Positions 14,823 through 25,823 of a stretch of 64,000 bases of DNA are shown here, one piece after another. Each line of letters opens with the position of its first letter. The stretch's first letter is position 1. Origin of the DNA: a bacterium (lineage in GTDB: Bacteria; Verrucomicrobiota; Verrucomicrobiia; Limisphaerales; J093); contig JAJXZJ010000045.1 of NCBI GenBank assembly GCA_021780105.1, forward strand, positions 62,001 to 126,000, read 5' to 3'. The notes under the pieces are model-generated. The model was not told the DNA's origin. It was given only the letters and a program-made list of their open reading frames with translations, and made no database searches. A program made the position numbers and the translations under genes.

Positions 14823-17183
14823 TCAATCAGTCTTGGCGGGTTTCAATACGCGGAGGCCGAACACGCCGCCGGCGGTGTTGCCCGGCTGGGCCTGAAATTT
14901 CACGGTCACGTGGTCCCTGCCCTGCGTAAGCTTCTCCGGAATGGCGTAAGCCTGGTCGAAAAACGTGTCCGGATGCTGGCGTGCGAGCGATTGGGTGGCG
15001 ACTTTCTCGCCGTCCACGAGCACGTCGAAGGTGCGGTCGCCCGCGTCGCTGCCCCAGTAAGTGACGAGCAGGCTGACCGGCTGATCAGACGGGATCTTGA
15101 CTTCATAGCTGAACCAGCCGTCAGGCGCGTGGCGCCAGCGGCGGCCCATCAATTCGCCCGATTGCGTGTGTTCGCCCCGGAACTGGTGATCGGTTTCCGA
15201 TTGCTGCGCGCCGGGCTGGACCGCGTCCACGGTGCGCGCCTCCAGTTCGCGCTGCCGGGCCGCTGCCGCCGCTTGTTCAGCAGCCCGCGCCTTCAACTCG
15301 TCCGCCGAGCAAAGCTGCCAGTAAACCGAGTAGCGCTGGTGGTGCATCTGGTAAAACGGAATCAGCGTCACGTCCTGCGGCCGGCCGGTCCCTTTCGTCT
15401 CGAAGGTAAGCGGCTTGCCAGGCACCGGCTGGGTCCGCCCGACAAACTCCCGCGCGTCGCACAAAAACACGGGCACCGGCGGCGTGGGCACGTGATTCAG
15501 GTCGGTTTGTCCGCGCGCATAGGGGCTGGGCATGTCCGCGGTGCCGAGTTCGCCGGCGAGCACGATCGGCCCGTAAAGCAGCGCCACCGTGTTGTCCATG
15601 CCCGGCAGGGGTTCGGTGTGCAGCGTCATCGGAACACGGATGTCCACGCGGTCGCCGTCGTGCCATTCGCGGCGCAGGGAAACGTAGGAGCCGGGCACTT
15701 GACCAATCTTCTGCGGCTCGCCGTTGACCGTCACGGTCATGGGCGCCGCGGCCCAGCCGGGGTAGCGGATGTTCAGACCGCCAGTCAACGGCCGCACACA
15801 TTTCACGGTCACGCGCATCGTGTCTTCCTGCGGAAACTTCGTCTCCAGCCGCACAGTCAGGCCGTGTTCGCGCCAGGTGAGTTCCGAGGCGATGAACAGG
15901 TTCAAGTAGAGCGAATCCGCGTCGTGGAACCAGATTGTGTCGCCGTATTTGGCATGGTTTTCCATGCCGGTGCCGACGCAGCACCAGAACGAATCCTCCG
16001 GCGTCGAATAGGTTTTGAAGTGCCCCGGCTTGAGCGACATGAGATAGACGAACATGCCTTTCTCCGGGTCCTGCGAGGCGAGGATGTGGTTGTAGAGGCC
16101 GCGCTCGTAGAAATCCATCGTCCGCGCGTCGGGATTCCACGCGAAGAGATGGCGCGTGAGCTTGAGCATGTTGTAGGTGTTGCACGTTTCACAGGTGTCG
16201 CTGCTCAGATGACGGGCGAAATCGGCGATCGGGAAGAAATACTCGCCGTCGCTGTGCCCGCCGATTACATAGGAACGGTGCAGTGCCACGCGCTCCCAAA
16301 ACGTCTCCGCAATTTCCCGGTAACGCGGCTCGCCGGTCAGCTCGTATTCGCAGGCCGCACCAATCATCTTTGGAATCTGCGTGTTCGCGTGGAAACCATC
16401 CAAGCGGTCTTCGCGCCGGGCCAGCGGATCAAACATCCGCCGGTGGTCGAAGGCGCGGGCGAGCCGGAGATCGTCGGGATTGCCGGTGACCGCATACAGG
16501 TTGGCGAGCACCTCGTTCATGCCGCCAAACTCGGTGTCGAGCATCGCCTGCATCTGCTCCGGCGTGAGCGGGTCCACGCGGAGCTTGACCCAGCCGGCCA
16601 TTTTGCTCAGCACGTCGAGCGCCTGGGCGTTGCCGCAATGCCGGTTGGCCTCCAGCAGGCCGGCCATGATTTTGTGCAGCGTGTACCACGGCGCCCAGAC
16701 CGGCTGGCGCCGCACCACGCGGTCAATGAAGGATTCGGGAAACGCCGACAGGTAACCGGCATGAAAGCCTTTTTGCGGCGACGCCGCCTGGCACTTGGCC
16801 AGCTCCGCGACGAGGTAGTCCACGCGCTGTTTCAACGCGGGATCGCCGGTGCTGGCGAACATGAGCGAGCAGGCCGAAAGATAGTGGCCGACGCTGTGGC
16901 CGCGCAGTTCGCAGTCCGGCGCCTCCCAGCCGCCGTAGGGTTTCGCGGTCGAAGGCCGGCCGGCGTTGACACGGAAGTTGTGCAGCAGCCGGTCCGCGTC
17001 GAGGCTGAGCAAATACGCCTTGTCGCGCAACATGGCGTCGCGGAACGGGCCGTCCAGCAGCCGCACGTCTTCGAGCGCAAACGGCTCGGCCTGGGGCGTC
17101 ATTTTCGGTTCGACCGGTGCCGCGCTGGCGCCGACGCAGCACGCCACGAAGGCGGCCGCTTCAAGCAGTCTTATCCTTCTCAT
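14823..17183 (-). CDS. GH127-family beta-L-arabinofuranosidase, secreted
   Basis: The 786-residue protein has a signal peptide (MRRIRLLEAAAFVACCVGAS). The GH127 catalytic barrel shows CELRGHSVGHYLSACSLMFA, the substrate-site WAPWYTLHKIMAGLLEA, and the zinc/nucleophile Cys regions SSDTCETCNTYNML (~residue 329) and SFWCCVGTGMENHAKYG (~402). The family uses a Cys nucleophile with a Cys3-Glu zinc site, and both Cys clusters are present. The C-terminal ~130 residues, after a variable linker, form a beta-rich domain (QPVSLLVTYWGSDAGDRTFD). It removes beta-L-arabinofuranose units. It follows the GH51 gene by 81 bp in the same direction, so the pair probably degrades arabinan or arabinosylated glycans. 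Confidence 0.92.
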   Translation of the reverse strand: MRRIRLLEAAAFVACCVGASAAPVEPKMTPQAEPFALEDVRLLDGPFRDAMLRDKAYLLSLDADRLLHNFRVNAGRPSTAKPYGGWEAPDCELRGHSVGHYLSACSLMFASTGDPALKQRVDYLVAELAKCQAASPQKGFHAGYLSAFPESFIDRVVRRQPVWAPWYTLHKIMAGLLEANRHCGNAQALDVLSKMAGWVKLRVDPLTPEQMQAMLDTEFGGMNEVLANLYAVTGNPDDLRLARAFDHRRMFDPLARREDRLDGFHANTQIPKMIGAACEYELTGEPRYREIAETFWERVALHRSYVIGGHSDGEYFFPIADFARHLSSDTCETCNTYNMLKLTRHLFAWNPDARTMDFYERGLYNHILASQDPEKGMFVYLMSLKPGHFKTYSTPEDSFWCCVGTGMENHAKYGDTIWFHDADSLYLNLFIASELTWREHGLTVRLETKFPQEDTMRVTVKCVRPLTGGLNIRYPGWAAAPMTVTVNGEPQKIGQVPGSYVSLRREWHDGDRVDIRVPMTLHTEPLPGMDNTVALLYGPIVLAGELGTADMPSPYARGQTDLNHVPTPPVPVFLCDAREFVGRTQPVPGKPLTFETKGTGRPQDVTLIPFYQMHHQRYSVYWQLCSADELKARAAEQAAAAARQRELEARTVDAVQPGAQQSETDHQFRGEHTQSGELMGRRWRHAPDGWFSYEVKIPSDQPVSLLVTYWGSDAGDRTFDVLVDGEKVATQSLARQHPDTFFDQAYAIPEKLTQGRDHVTVKFQAQPGNTAGGVFGLRVLKPAKTD

Positions 17184-17264
17184 AAAACCATTCCCGTTTC
17201 CGTTCCACCACCCGTCCGGCCCGCGTCCGACAACGCGGCGTCGCCGAGATGGTTCTCCGCCGTG

Positions 17265-19169
17265 TCAGCGAACTTTCAGTTGCAGCAAGGTTACGCTGCA
17301 CGCGGAAATTTCGACCTGGTCGCCGGTGAGCTTCACGGTGTCTTTGACAATACGAACGTTGGGCGGCTGGTCGGGGTCGTTGAACGCCTGGGGATCGTTG
17401 CCGGCAATCTGCCAGCGCTGACCGCGGCCGGCGAGCTGCGTGCCGCTGACGTGCAAGGCCACGTCCACAGGATGCAGGCTGGGATTCACAATCGCGACGG
17501 TGAGCGATTTGTGGTCAGCGCTCCACGCGCCTTCGGCATAGAGCCCGCCCGTGGCCGTGGTCGCAACCGGCAGCGTGCCGAAATGGTGCCGATAGAGTTC
17601 GAGCACCAGGCCGGTGGTTTCAAACGCCGCGGCGGTCTTGCTGGTCTTGATGCAGCCGATGACGTTCACCGTTTGCGCGTAATTTGCCATGAAAACCAGG
17701 TCGCTGTTGCGCGCCATTTCGTTCAGGCCGGCGGCAATGCCCAGGGCGTCCTTGAGGAAATAGCGGGTGCCCAGTTCGCCGAAGACCTGCGGGCCATACC
17801 AATAGTTCCATTCGTCCATCGCGACGCGGATGTCCCGGCCCTTGAGCGACGCCAGCCGCGCGCGGTAGTCGCGGTGCGCCTCGACTTTGCGGCGCACGGC
17901 GTCCGGGATTTGGGCGACGTGCGCGGCCAGATCGGGCTTCTCCTGACAGTAAAAATGCTCGCTGATGAAGTCCATGTGGTCCGCGCAGCGTTCGAGCATC
18001 ACCTCGCTCCATTTGCCGGCGTCGCCGACGGCCACGAGCTGGAGGTGCGGATCCACGGCGCGCATGGCCTCGGCGAACTGGTTGTGTTTCTCGACGTATT
18101 TGTCCTGCGTCATGTGGCCGAGCTGCCAGTTGCCGTACATCTCGTTGCCGATGCTCCAGAACTTCACGCCATAAGGCTGCGGATGGCCGTTCCGGGCGCG
18201 CCAGGCGCCCATCGGCGTGGCGGCGCTGCCGTTGGCGTATTCCACCTCCTCGACGGCGTTGCGCGCATCGCCAAGGCCGCTGTTGACCGTGATGTAAGGA
18301 TCGGTGCCCAGCCAGCGGCAGTAGCTCATGAATTCGTCCAGGCCAAAATCGTTCGGCTCGATCCCCTGCCAGGCGGGATTCTTGCGCGGCGGCCGGCGGT
18401 CGGGATCGCCGATGCCGTCCTTCCAGTTGTAACCGCTGACGAAATTGCCGCCGGGCCAGCGGTAAACCGGCGCGCCAAGCTGTTTGAGCAACGCCATCGT
18501 GTCGGCGCGCATCCCGTGGATATTGTCCGCCGGCATCAGGGACACCGTGCCCACGCGGAAACTGCCGCGGCCCTGGGCAACGATTTCGAGCCGGCCGTCG
18601 TCGGTCTTGCCGCCGCAAACGAACCGCAACGGAAATTTCACAAAGTCCGGACCGAGCGTCTTTACGGTGACGGTCTGCCGCTCCCGGGCGTCGGCGCCCC
18701 AAACCAGGCTGATCGCCACCGGCGCCGCCTCCGGGGTGCCGGCCAGCCAGATGCGGCCGACGTAAGCCTTGCCGGGACGCAAGGCCAGGTGGTCCTGCTT
18801 CAGGCCGCGCGGCTGACCCTCGCCGGCCAGCGCGACCTGCGGCGTGTGATCGCCCACAAACGCGGCTTCACGCGCCATGGTCACGGCCTCGGCACCGCCC
18901 ACGGACTGCCACGGTGATTCCTTGGCGTTCACCGCGTAGAAGAACTTCCGGTCCTGAAGCATTTCCGCCCAGATGCCACCGTAAATGCAGCGGCCAAGAT
19001 GCTCGATGAACTGGCCGTAAATGTATTTCGAGATCGGCGCGCCCACCTGGGCGGCGTCCAGCGTGATCTGCGCTGCGGCGGCGGGCGTTTCAGCGGCGAC
19101 GCCGGTTCGCGCCACCAAGCACGAGGCCGCCACCAGCGACAGGCAAACGGGAAATTTCCAGGTGATCAT
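17265..19169 (-). CDS. GH51-like alpha-L-arabinofuranosidase, secreted
   Basis: The 634-residue protein starts MITWKFPVCLSLVAASCLVA, a signal peptide; a start at 19223 would add a non-signal extension. GH51 landmarks are PISKYIYGQFIEHLGRCIYG, VYRWPGGNFVSGYNW, the acid/base Glu in WSIGNEMYGNW (~342) and the nucleophile Glu in AMDEWNYWYG (~451). The C-terminal beta domain is complete. It releases alpha-L-arabinofuranose side chains. Upstream on the same strand lie the pseudopilin and LamG genes, downstream GH127. The gap to GH127 is 81 bp, consistent with one operon. Confidence 0.93.
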   Translation of the reverse strand: MITWKFPVCLSLVAASCLVARTGVAAETPAAAAQITLDAAQVGAPISKYIYGQFIEHLGRCIYGGIWAEMLQDRKFFYAVNAKESPWQSVGGAEAVTMAREAAFVGDHTPQVALAGEGQPRGLKQDHLALRPGKAYVGRIWLAGTPEAAPVAISLVWGADARERQTVTVKTLGPDFVKFPLRFVCGGKTDDGRLEIVAQGRGSFRVGTVSLMPADNIHGMRADTMALLKQLGAPVYRWPGGNFVSGYNWKDGIGDPDRRPPRKNPAWQGIEPNDFGLDEFMSYCRWLGTDPYITVNSGLGDARNAVEEVEYANGSAATPMGAWRARNGHPQPYGVKFWSIGNEMYGNWQLGHMTQDKYVEKHNQFAEAMRAVDPHLQLVAVGDAGKWSEVMLERCADHMDFISEHFYCQEKPDLAAHVAQIPDAVRRKVEAHRDYRARLASLKGRDIRVAMDEWNYWYGPQVFGELGTRYFLKDALGIAAGLNEMARNSDLVFMANYAQTVNVIGCIKTSKTAAAFETTGLVLELYRHHFGTLPVATTATGGLYAEGAWSADHKSLTVAIVNPSLHPVDVALHVSGTQLAGRGQRWQIAGNDPQAFNDPDQPPNVRIVKDTVKLTGDQVEISACSVTLLQLKVR

Positions 19170-19324
19170 ATTGAAGTCAGGTATTGTCAGGCAAACGGGC
19201 CGGCGAAGCATTTGGCCATCCAACCAGAATAAATGTCAACGGCTCCGGGGGCAACACTTCGACGGCTGCGGGCGAACTCCCCAGTTCGGACCTCCGTGGC
19301 GGTTCCGGTCATTCACGCGCCCGC

Positions 19325-20134
19325 TCACCACCAAAAAGCCGGATCGGTGCCGTCCGTGCGGATGACCATGCTCTGGAACCGGCGCCATTCCGTGTGGCCG
19401 TCGAGCAGCAACGCGTTGCCGCCGGTGGGCATTTTCCCATTCATGTGCGGACACTGGTGTCCGGACCAGCCGCCGTTGATTCCCTTGTAACTATTTTTCG
19501 TCCGGTCCACCTGGTTCTGGCCGTTGGAAAGCACGCCACAGGCGGCGACCACCCGCGCCGAGACCCCGGGATCGTAGAACGTGCCATTGGGCATTCGCCA
19601 CGCCGCCGGATTGAGACCCTCGGTGATGTTGGTGGACTTGACACGACCGGCCCCCTTGAACGCCACGGCATAACCGATCACCCGGTAACCACTGGCGTTC
19701 GCGGCGTCATCCACCTCATTCGTGACCCCGGTTGTGTAACTCCAAAGCGTGTCATTGTCCTGCTTGGAGAAGCCAGGATCGTAAAGGATGTCGCGGGTGC
19801 CGCCGTTTTTGACAAAGGCATTCGCGGCCATGACCGGGAGATCCCAGGGCCAGTAGGCACCCGTGCAATCGGGGAACATGTCCCGGTTGTCGTCCGCGTA
19901 CATGCGGATGGCGATGCCCAATTGGTGGAGATTGCTGTTGCACTTGACCTGGATCGCCCTGGTTTTGGCCTTGGCCAGCGCCGGCAGGAGCATGCCCGCG
20001 AGGATGGCGATGATGGCGATCACCACCAGCAGTTCGATCAGGGTGAAGGCGCCGCTCCGCCCGCCACACCGGGGGCAAGCGACCACTGCCGTGTTCCGGC
20101 TCGGGGAAAAATCAGGATTCGTGTTCGCTCGCAT
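19325..20134 (-). CDS. Type II pseudopilin-like secreted protein (prepilin N-methylation signal)
   Basis: The 269-residue protein carries a prepilin signal: a short basic leader ending CGGRSG, then [20 protein letters not shown] with Glu5 of the mature chain. Beyond ~60 residues the globular domain ends in [16 protein letters not shown], the C-terminal DG motif characteristic of the large pseudopilin family of Planctomycetes and Verrucomicrobia. The leader is unusually Cys/Arg-rich ([12 protein letters not shown]). These proteins are usually found in many copies next to glycoside hydrolase and LamG genes and are thought to be surface or secretion-associated; the exact role is unknown. Confidence 0.9.
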   Translation of the reverse strand: MRANTNPDFSPSRNTAVVACPRCGGRSGAFTLIELLVVIAIIAILAGMLLPALAKAKTRAIQVKCNSNLHQLGIAIRMYADDNRDMFPDCTGAYWPWDLPVMAANAFVKNGGTRDILYDPGFSKQDNDTLWSYTTGVTNEVDDAANASGYRVIGYAVAFKGAGRVKSTNITEGLNPAAWRMPNGTFYDPGVSARVVAACGVLSNGQNQVDRTKNSYKGINGGWSGHQCPHMNGKMPTGGNALLLDGHTEWRRFQSMVIRTDGTDPAFWW

Positions 20135-20159
20135 ATTCCGTTCCGGAGCCGCTGACAGA

Positions 20160-20186
20160 GAGGGCCGGAGCCGTTCCCCGGCCCTC
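20160..20186. terminator. Intergenic hairpin between LamG and pseudopilin genes
   Basis: GAGGGCCGG (20160-20168) pairs perfectly with CCGGCCCTC (20178-20186) across a 9-base loop. No T-run follows on the transcribed (-) strand, so it may be an mRNA stability or attenuation element rather than a true terminator. Confidence 0.4.
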
Positions 20187-20249
20187 CTGTCATGCGTGTC
20201 TGGATGTTGTTCTTCGTCGTCGCAGCAAGTCGGTTTCCAGCCGCGGATG

Positions 20250-23117
20250 TTACTTCATCAGCCGGTAGAACGCCGTCCCGCCGCCGATCGGCAGCGTCAC
20301 CGTGTTCTGTCCGTTCGCCACCACCGGCGTGGCATTGACCACCGTCCAACTTGCGGCCGTGCCCAGTTGGGCGCTGGATTGCAGGGCGAAGCCATCCACC
20401 ACCGGCCAGCTCAGCACGATGTTGGTACCGCTCACCGCCACGGTTAACTTCGGCAGCGCCGTCAAGGAGTCCGGTCCCGCAGCGTAGTCGGCCGCGATCT
20501 GGTCCGGCAGCATCGCCCCGCTCCAGATGCGGACTTCGTTGTATTTGCCTTGATACATCGGGTCGCCCCACTGCGAGCGCCCCAGCCAGACGTTCACGTC
20601 GTCTATGCTTGTCAGCGCCACGGGGGCCGCGCCCGAGGCCACCATCACCGCGTTGCTGTAAAGCCGGGCCATGTTGTTGTAGTTGTCATAGACCACCGCG
20701 AGATACACCTCCGCGTTGGTCGCCAGCAGCGCGGGGGCCGTCAAGGGCGCCGGTTCCGTGCCCGTCACCGGGTCGCGCACCGAGAAGCGCACCGCCGACG
20801 GCCCTTCCGGCGACAGGAACAGGTAGTTGCCATTGCCGCTGGAGATGTCTTCGCCCTGGTCAGAGGTGCCAAAGTCGAAGATGCGCTGCCACGAGCCTGA
20901 GCCAAGCCACGTTGTCCACACCTCGAAGGTTGCGTTGGTCAGCACGTTGATGATGTGGTTGGGAAGGTCCACGTATCCGGCGATGACCGTGGGATCCGCA
21001 CTGGACGCCGTGCCACCCGGCAGGCTCAACTGACCCGCGCCGTCGAAGCTGGCGCCCAGACCTTTGACCGTGCCATCCGCCGTGCCCACCGAATCCTTGG
21101 CCGTGGTGCTGCCCACGGCGTCGCTGAAACTGTAGCGATGCACCAGCACCGGCTTGGTATAGCCGGGCGGCGGCACCGTCGTGAGCGCCAGCGTGTTGGT
21201 CTGGCCGCCATAAGAGCCGGTCAACGTCACCGTGCCCAGCGCCATCGCCGTCACCAGCCCTTGCGCGTTGATCGTTGCCACCGTGGAATCGCTCGACGCG
21301 AACGCCGCTCCGTCGAGCGTCGTCACGTTCACGTTCGCCTGGTTGGCAAAATTGCCCAGCAGCGTCGCCTGCACCGGCAGTCCGCCAAAGATCACCGCGT
21401 TGGTTCCCACCGTGAGTTGCACCGAGGACAGTGTCCCCGTGTTGGTCACGATCTGGTCCGGCCCGGCCGCGGCGTCCACTGCCACCTGCATGGGCGTGAT
21501 GGCCCCGTCGTAAATCCGGAACTCGTCAAACGCGCCGTTGAACGGCGGGTCGTTGTATTGCGAGCGGCCCAGCCAGTCGTTGAACGTGCTCCCGATGTCG
21601 CGCGGGGTGATCGTCATGTTCGTGTTCACGCCCACGAGGAAGCCGTTCACGTAGAGCTTGCCCACATGGAAGGAGGCGTCGCTGGTCCACACGATGTGCG
21701 TTTTCTGTCCCACCGGCGGCAGGGCCGCGCCCGAGATCAGCAATTGTTCGCCCGCCCCCGCGTTGTAGGCCCCGCGCAGGTCACCGTTGCCCGAAGGCAG
21801 CGACAGATACAGATACCGCGTGCCGCCGCCCTGCTGGTCCTCGCCCCCGGTGCTGTCGCCGAAGTCCCACACGCGCGCCCAACCGGCGCTGCCGTTGTCG
21901 GTCACCCACACTTCCATCGTCAGCGAGTCGTAGTTGGTCAGCATGTCGTTGGGGAAGTCCACATACGTGCCCGCCGTCCCGTCCAGCACCGCCTGTCCGC
22001 TCGTGATCGCCGCGTCCCCGTAGAGCAAGCCGTTGGCCGTGCCCACCGAGTCGTTCGCGTCACTGGTGAAGCTGTAGCGGTGCTGCAACACGGGCGGCTG
22101 CCCGCTGGTCACGTTCACCGTCTGCACCGCCGCCTGTCCGCCGTAGCTCGCGGTGATGTCCGCGCTGCCCAGCGCCAGTCCCGTCACCACGCCGTTGGTG
22201 TCCACGGTCGCCACGTTCGTATTGCTGGAGGTAAACGTCACCCCCGGCACTCCCGCCAGGTTCACGCCGCTGATCTTCGCGAAGTCCGCCACCACGCCGG
22301 CCGTGGTCGAGCTGGTCACCACGATCGGCGTCTTGATGTTCAGGTGCAGGGCCACGGGCGCGCCCGGATCGCTGCTCACCGTGTCCGGCCCCGCCACAAA
22401 GCTGCCCGCAATCTGCACCGCGTTCTGCGCCGTGTCGTAAATCCGGAACTCGTCAATCGTTCCGTTATAGGCCGCGTCGGCGCTATACAACGACTGGCCC
22501 AGCCACGAATGCACGTTCGCGATGTTCGTGAGCGAGAACGTTGACAGCGGCTGGGTGGCCGTGGCCATGTCCGATCGCGCCGCGGCGAGCACGCCGTTGG
22601 TGTAAAGTCCCATGAAGCCGTGCGCCGGATCATACACGCAGGCGACGTGGATCGGCCCCAGCGAGTCCAGCACCCCCGGCTGGGTCACGACGAACTCGTG
22701 GTTGTAGCCCGGATCGGCGTCCGCGTAACTCATCCGGTAGTCGTTGTTGCCCGAGTGGGGCGTGAACATGAGCATGTGGCTCCCGGCGCCGCCGGCGTCC
22801 CGGTCGCCAAACGCGTAGAGCTCCGGCCAGTTGCCGGGCTGCACGTCCGGGCTGATCCAAAACTCGAACGTCACCGCCGTGTAGTTGCTGATGATCCCCG
22901 CCGGCAGGTCCACATACGTGCCGCTGGTCCCGTCCAGATACAGCGATCCCCCGGTGACGTAGGCATCGCCCAGCATCGTCCCGTTGGCCGCGCCCACCGA
23001 ATCGCTCGCGTCATTCGTGAAGCTGTAACGGTGCTGCAAATCGGCGCGCGCCGCCAACCCCAGGGAAACCACGGCACCCAGCACCAGGGCCAGTGTGCGG
23101 TTGAACTGAGTTTTCAT
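20250..23117 (-). CDS. Secreted protein with three LamG-like domains and bacterial Ig-like linkers
   Basis: The 955-residue protein has a signal peptide ([20 protein letters not shown]). Three concanavalin-like LamG modules follow. Each opens with a line like [40 protein letters not shown] or [20 protein letters not shown], and closes with [20 protein letters not shown] or a close variant plus EVRIWSGAM. Between them are Big2-like Ig segments ([20 protein letters not shown]). It ends in FYRLMK, the short tail seen in many exoproteins of this phylum. It probably binds glycans outside the cell and may serve the arabinosidases downstream. A start at 23123 is also possible. Confidence 0.85.
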   Translation of the reverse strand: MKTQFNRTLALVLGAVVSLGLAARADLQHRYSFTNDASDSVGAANGTMLGDAYVTGGSLYLDGTSGTYVDLPAGIISNYTAVTFEFWISPDVQPGNWPELYAFGDRDAGGAGSHMLMFTPHSGNNDYRMSYADADPGYNHEFVVTQPGVLDSLGPIHVACVYDPAHGFMGLYTNGVLAAARSDMATATQPLSTFSLTNIANVHSWLGQSLYSADAAYNGTIDEFRIYDTAQNAVQIAGSFVAGPDTVSSDPGAPVALHLNIKTPIVVTSSTTAGVVADFAKISGVNLAGVPGVTFTSSNTNVATVDTNGVVTGLALGSADITASYGGQAAVQTVNVTSGQPPVLQHRYSFTSDANDSVGTANGLLYGDAAITSGQAVLDGTAGTYVDFPNDMLTNYDSLTMEVWVTDNGSAGWARVWDFGDSTGGEDQQGGGTRYLYLSLPSGNGDLRGAYNAGAGEQLLISGAALPPVGQKTHIVWTSDASFHVGKLYVNGFLVGVNTNMTITPRDIGSTFNDWLGRSQYNDPPFNGAFDEFRIYDGAITPMQVAVDAAAGPDQIVTNTGTLSSVQLTVGTNAVIFGGLPVQATLLGNFANQANVNVTTLDGAAFASSDSTVATINAQGLVTAMALGTVTLTGSYGGQTNTLALTTVPPPGYTKPVLVHRYSFSDAVGSTTAKDSVGTADGTVKGLGASFDGAGQLSLPGGTASSADPTVIAGYVDLPNHIINVLTNATFEVWTTWLGSGSWQRIFDFGTSDQGEDISSGNGNYLFLSPEGPSAVRFSVRDPVTGTEPAPLTAPALLATNAEVYLAVVYDNYNNMARLYSNAVMVASGAAPVALTSIDDVNVWLGRSQWGDPMYQGKYNEVRIWSGAMLPDQIAADYAAGPDSLTALPKLTVAVSGTNIVLSWPVVDGFALQSSAQLGTAASWTVVNATPVVANGQNTVTLPIGGGTAFYRLMK

Positions 23118-23422
23118 AGGCATGTCGTATTATTGGTTTCTGTTTTGCTGCTTCACACAGCATTCTTTGCTTCCAAACCGGCGCTGCCGTCGGACCCTGA
23201 CGGCCACCCGCAACCCAGCCCCATGCCGCCATAAAGCACACCGTCAGCGGCAGCCGGCAACTTGGTTTGTTAGTATTATTAAGTAATACAGTTAACGGCA
23301 GGCAGTGGGGCTGGCAAGCCTTATTTTAGAAAAGTGCGGAAGCGCGGATGTTCTTGCGCAAGAAACCGGCGCCAGAGGCGTTGTCCGCAAGCCAACGGCG
23401 GGCGGGATGGACCGGCAGGAAA
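23118..23422. other. Intergenic region between LamG and asnS genes
   Basis: About 305 bases with no convincing gene. The part near 23270-23295 is AT-rich and contains a palindromic stretch (TATTATTAAGTAATA). That is the likeliest place for the promoter of the LamG gene, about 150 bp before its start. No T-run terminator was found for the upstream asnS-directed strand. Confidence 0.4.
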
Positions 23423-24784
23423 TCAGAATTCCGCGTTGCCAGGTGTGCGGGCGAAGGGAATGACGTCGCGGATGTTCGCGACGCCGGTGAGAAACATCAG
23501 CAGGCGCTCGAAGCCCAGCCCGAAACCCGCGTGCGGCACGGAGCCGTAGCGGCGGAGATCGGCATACCACCAATAATCTTCGGGCCGCAACCGGTGGTAT
23601 TCCATCTGCGCCAGCAGCACGTCGAGACGCTCCTCGCGTTGCGCGCCGCCGATGACTTCGCCGATGCCCGGCACCAGCACGTCCATGGCCGTCACCGTCT
23701 GGCCGTCATCGTTGAGCCGCATGTAAAACGGTTTGATGGCGCGCGGATAATTGAAGACGGTCACCGGCGACTTGAAATGCTCCTCGGTGAGATAGCGCTC
23801 GTGCTCAGCCTGCAGGTTCGCGCCATCGTCCACCGGAAATTCAAACGCCTGGCCGGATCGCTTCAGAATGGCCACCGCCTCGGCGTAAGGCACGCGCTGA
23901 AACGGCCGTTCGACCACAAACTTCAGCCGTTCCAGCAGGCCCTTGTCCACGAACTTGGCGAAGAACGCGAGGTCCTCGGCGCAATGCTCCAGCGCGTAAC
24001 GCGCCATCGCCTTGATGAATTCCTCGCCCAGGTTCATGTCGCCCGGCAGATCGCAAAAGGCCATTTCCGGCTCGATCATCCAGAACTCGGCGGCGTGCCG
24101 CGCGGTGTTCGAGTTCTCGGCGCGGAACGTCGGTCCGAACGTGTAGATGTTCGACAGCGCGCAGGCGAACGTCTCGCCCTCAAGCTGGCCGCTGACCGTC
24201 AGGTAGGCGCGCTTGCCGAAGAAGTCCGTCTCCGGTTTCTCGTCAATGTTGCCCTTGAGCGCGGTGACGCGGAACATCTCCCCCGCTCCTTCGCAGTCGC
24301 TCGCCGTGATGATCGGGGCGTGGACATAGACGAAGTCGCGGCTTTGGAAAAACTCATGCACCGCGAACGCCAGCCGGCTGCGCGTGCGGAAGACGGCGCC
24401 GAACAAATTCGACCGCGGCCGCAGGTGCGCGATGGTCCGCAGGAATTCCAGCGTGTGACCCTTCTTTTGGAGCGGGTAGCTCGCATCTGCCGCGCCGATG
24501 AGCCGCACGCTCGCGGCCTTCACCTCCCACTGCTGTCCCGCTGCCGGTGACGGCACCAACGCACCCTCCACTTCCACGGAGGCGCCGGTGGTGAACGGAT
24601 GCGGGTCGGCGAAACCCGGCGTCCCCGCGTCCACCACGCATTGAATGCTGGCGAAGCAGGAACCATCGTTGATTTCGAGGAACGAGAAGCCCTTCGCATC
24701 GCGGCGGGTGCGAATCCAGCCGGCGATGGCGATGGCGTTGTGCGGTTCGGCGGCGGCCAACGCGTGTTTGACCAGAGTGCGCAT
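23423..24784 (-). CDS. asnS: Asparagine-tRNA ligase
   Basis: The 453-residue class II synthetase starts [20 protein letters not shown] and carries an OB-fold anticodon domain ([20 protein letters not shown]). Motif 2 appears as [20 protein letters not shown] followed by [10 protein letters not shown], and motif 3 as [20 protein letters not shown]. The AsnRS rather than AspRS identity fits the [15 protein letters not shown] line and the ending [15 protein letters not shown]. It charges tRNA-Asn in the cytoplasm. The upstream alternative start at 24835 lacks conservation. Confidence 0.95.
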   Translation of the reverse strand: MRTLVKHALAAAEPHNAIAIAGWIRTRRDAKGFSFLEINDGSCFASIQCVVDAGTPGFADPHPFTTGASVEVEGALVPSPAAGQQWEVKAASVRLIGAADASYPLQKKGHTLEFLRTIAHLRPRSNLFGAVFRTRSRLAFAVHEFFQSRDFVYVHAPIITASDCEGAGEMFRVTALKGNIDEKPETDFFGKRAYLTVSGQLEGETFACALSNIYTFGPTFRAENSNTARHAAEFWMIEPEMAFCDLPGDMNLGEEFIKAMARYALEHCAEDLAFFAKFVDKGLLERLKFVVERPFQRVPYAEAVAILKRSGQAFEFPVDDGANLQAEHERYLTEEHFKSPVTVFNYPRAIKPFYMRLNDDGQTVTAMDVLVPGIGEVIGGAQREERLDVLLAQMEYHRLRPEDYWWYADLRRYGSVPHAGFGLGFERLLMFLTGVANIRDVIPFARTPGNAEF

Positions 24785-25030
24785 ACAGAGTTTGAAACCT
24801 GCGTCCGGCATCCACGACCAGTGGACACCCTTCAACGGCAGTCAGACGGGCGGAATGCTGGCGAAAACCGGCCCGGCCAACAAGCACGAAGCGCGGCTGC
24901 GGGAGCGAAGCTGCGCAGCCACCTTTCGCTTGACGCCTCCCCGGTGCCGGCTAGTGTCCGCCCGCGACCGGCAGGCGAGCTGGCCACGACTGGCCCGTTC
25001 GCCGAAGTTGCCGCCGTAAACTAAAACTTG

Positions 25031-25759
25031 ATGAAAATACTACTGACACTCGCCTGCGCGGTCAGCCTCGTCGGCCCCGCGCTGGCGGCGGACGAACCGG
25101 CTGGGCTCGCGACCGACAACGACAAGGCCAGCTACGCCATCGGCGTCAACATTGGCCGGAACTTCAAGTCCGAGGCCCTGGAGCTGAACACGAACGCCTT
25201 CATCCAGGGTTTCCACGACGCGTTCAGCGGCGGGAAATTGCAGCTCACCGACGAGCAATCCCAGCAGGCTCTCGACGCCTTCAAAAAGACGCTGGCCGCC
25301 AAGCAGGAGGCGGCGGCCAAGGTGCTGGGCGAAAAGAACAAGCAGGAGGGCGAGAAGTTCCTCGCGGACAACGCGAAGAAGGACGGCGTGAAGACGCTGC
25401 CCAGCGGCCTGCAATACAAAATCCTCAAGGCCGGCGACGGCAAGAAGCCGGCCGCGGATGACATCGTGAAGGTCCAATACCGCGGCACATTGATCAACGG
25501 CACCGAGTTCGACAGCTCCTACAAGCGCAACGAGCCGGCGACGTTCCCGCTGGCGCGCATCATTCCCGGCTGGCGCGAGGCGCTGCAGTTGATGCCGGTC
25601 GGCTCCAAGTGGCAGCTCTTCGTCCCGCCGTCCCTGGCCTATGGCGAGGACGCCCCGCCCGAGATCGGCCCGAACGCCACGCTGCTGTTCGAAGTCGAGC
25701 TGCTCTCCATCGAGACCAAGCCGCAGAATGATCCCGGCGCCGCCTTGAAGGTGCAGTAA
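25031..25759 (+). CDS. FKBP-type peptidyl-prolyl isomerase, exported (FkpA/Mip-like)
   Basis: The 242-residue protein has a signal peptide (MKILLTLACAVSLVGPALA). A helical dimerisation domain follows (DKASYAIGVNIGRNFKSEAL to ~residue 115), then an FKBP domain (~residues 125-232) with VQYRGTLINGTEFDSSYKR, the FPLARIIPGWREALQLMPVG core and FVPPSLAYGE. This layout matches the Mip/FkpA periplasmic chaperone-isomerases. It is followed by a strong terminator. It lies divergently from asnS with ~245 bp between the start codons. Confidence 0.94.
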   Translation: MKILLTLACAVSLVGPALAADEPAGLATDNDKASYAIGVNIGRNFKSEALELNTNAFIQGFHDAFSGGKLQLTDEQSQQALDAFKKTLAAKQEAAAKVLGEKNKQEGEKFLADNAKKDGVKTLPSGLQYKILKAGDGKKPAADDIVKVQYRGTLINGTEFDSSYKRNEPATFPLARIIPGWREALQLMPVGSKWQLFVPPSLAYGEDAPPEIGPNATLLFEVELLSIETKPQNDPGAALKVQ

Positions 25760-25790
25760 TTTTCCGCCGGCAACCGGCACCAGTGCAATT

Positions 25791-25823
25791 CGTCAGGCGG
25801 GCCGCCGCCTGACGGATTTTTTT
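25791..25823 (+). terminator. Rho-independent terminator after the FKBP gene
   Basis: CGTCAGGCGG (25791-25800) pairs perfectly with CCGCCTGACG (25805-25814) over a 4-base loop, and seven T follow (25817-25823). The T-run overlaps the stop codon of the lptF/G-like gene on the other strand, a very compact convergent junction. Confidence 0.92.

Noticed and set aside
14910-18917. A 1335-codon open frame on the + strand opposite the two arabinosidase genes
   Set aside because: It is the mirror of GC-rich coding DNA. Its product is rich in His, Arg, Val and Ala with no recognisable domain, while the opposite strand has two clear enzymes.
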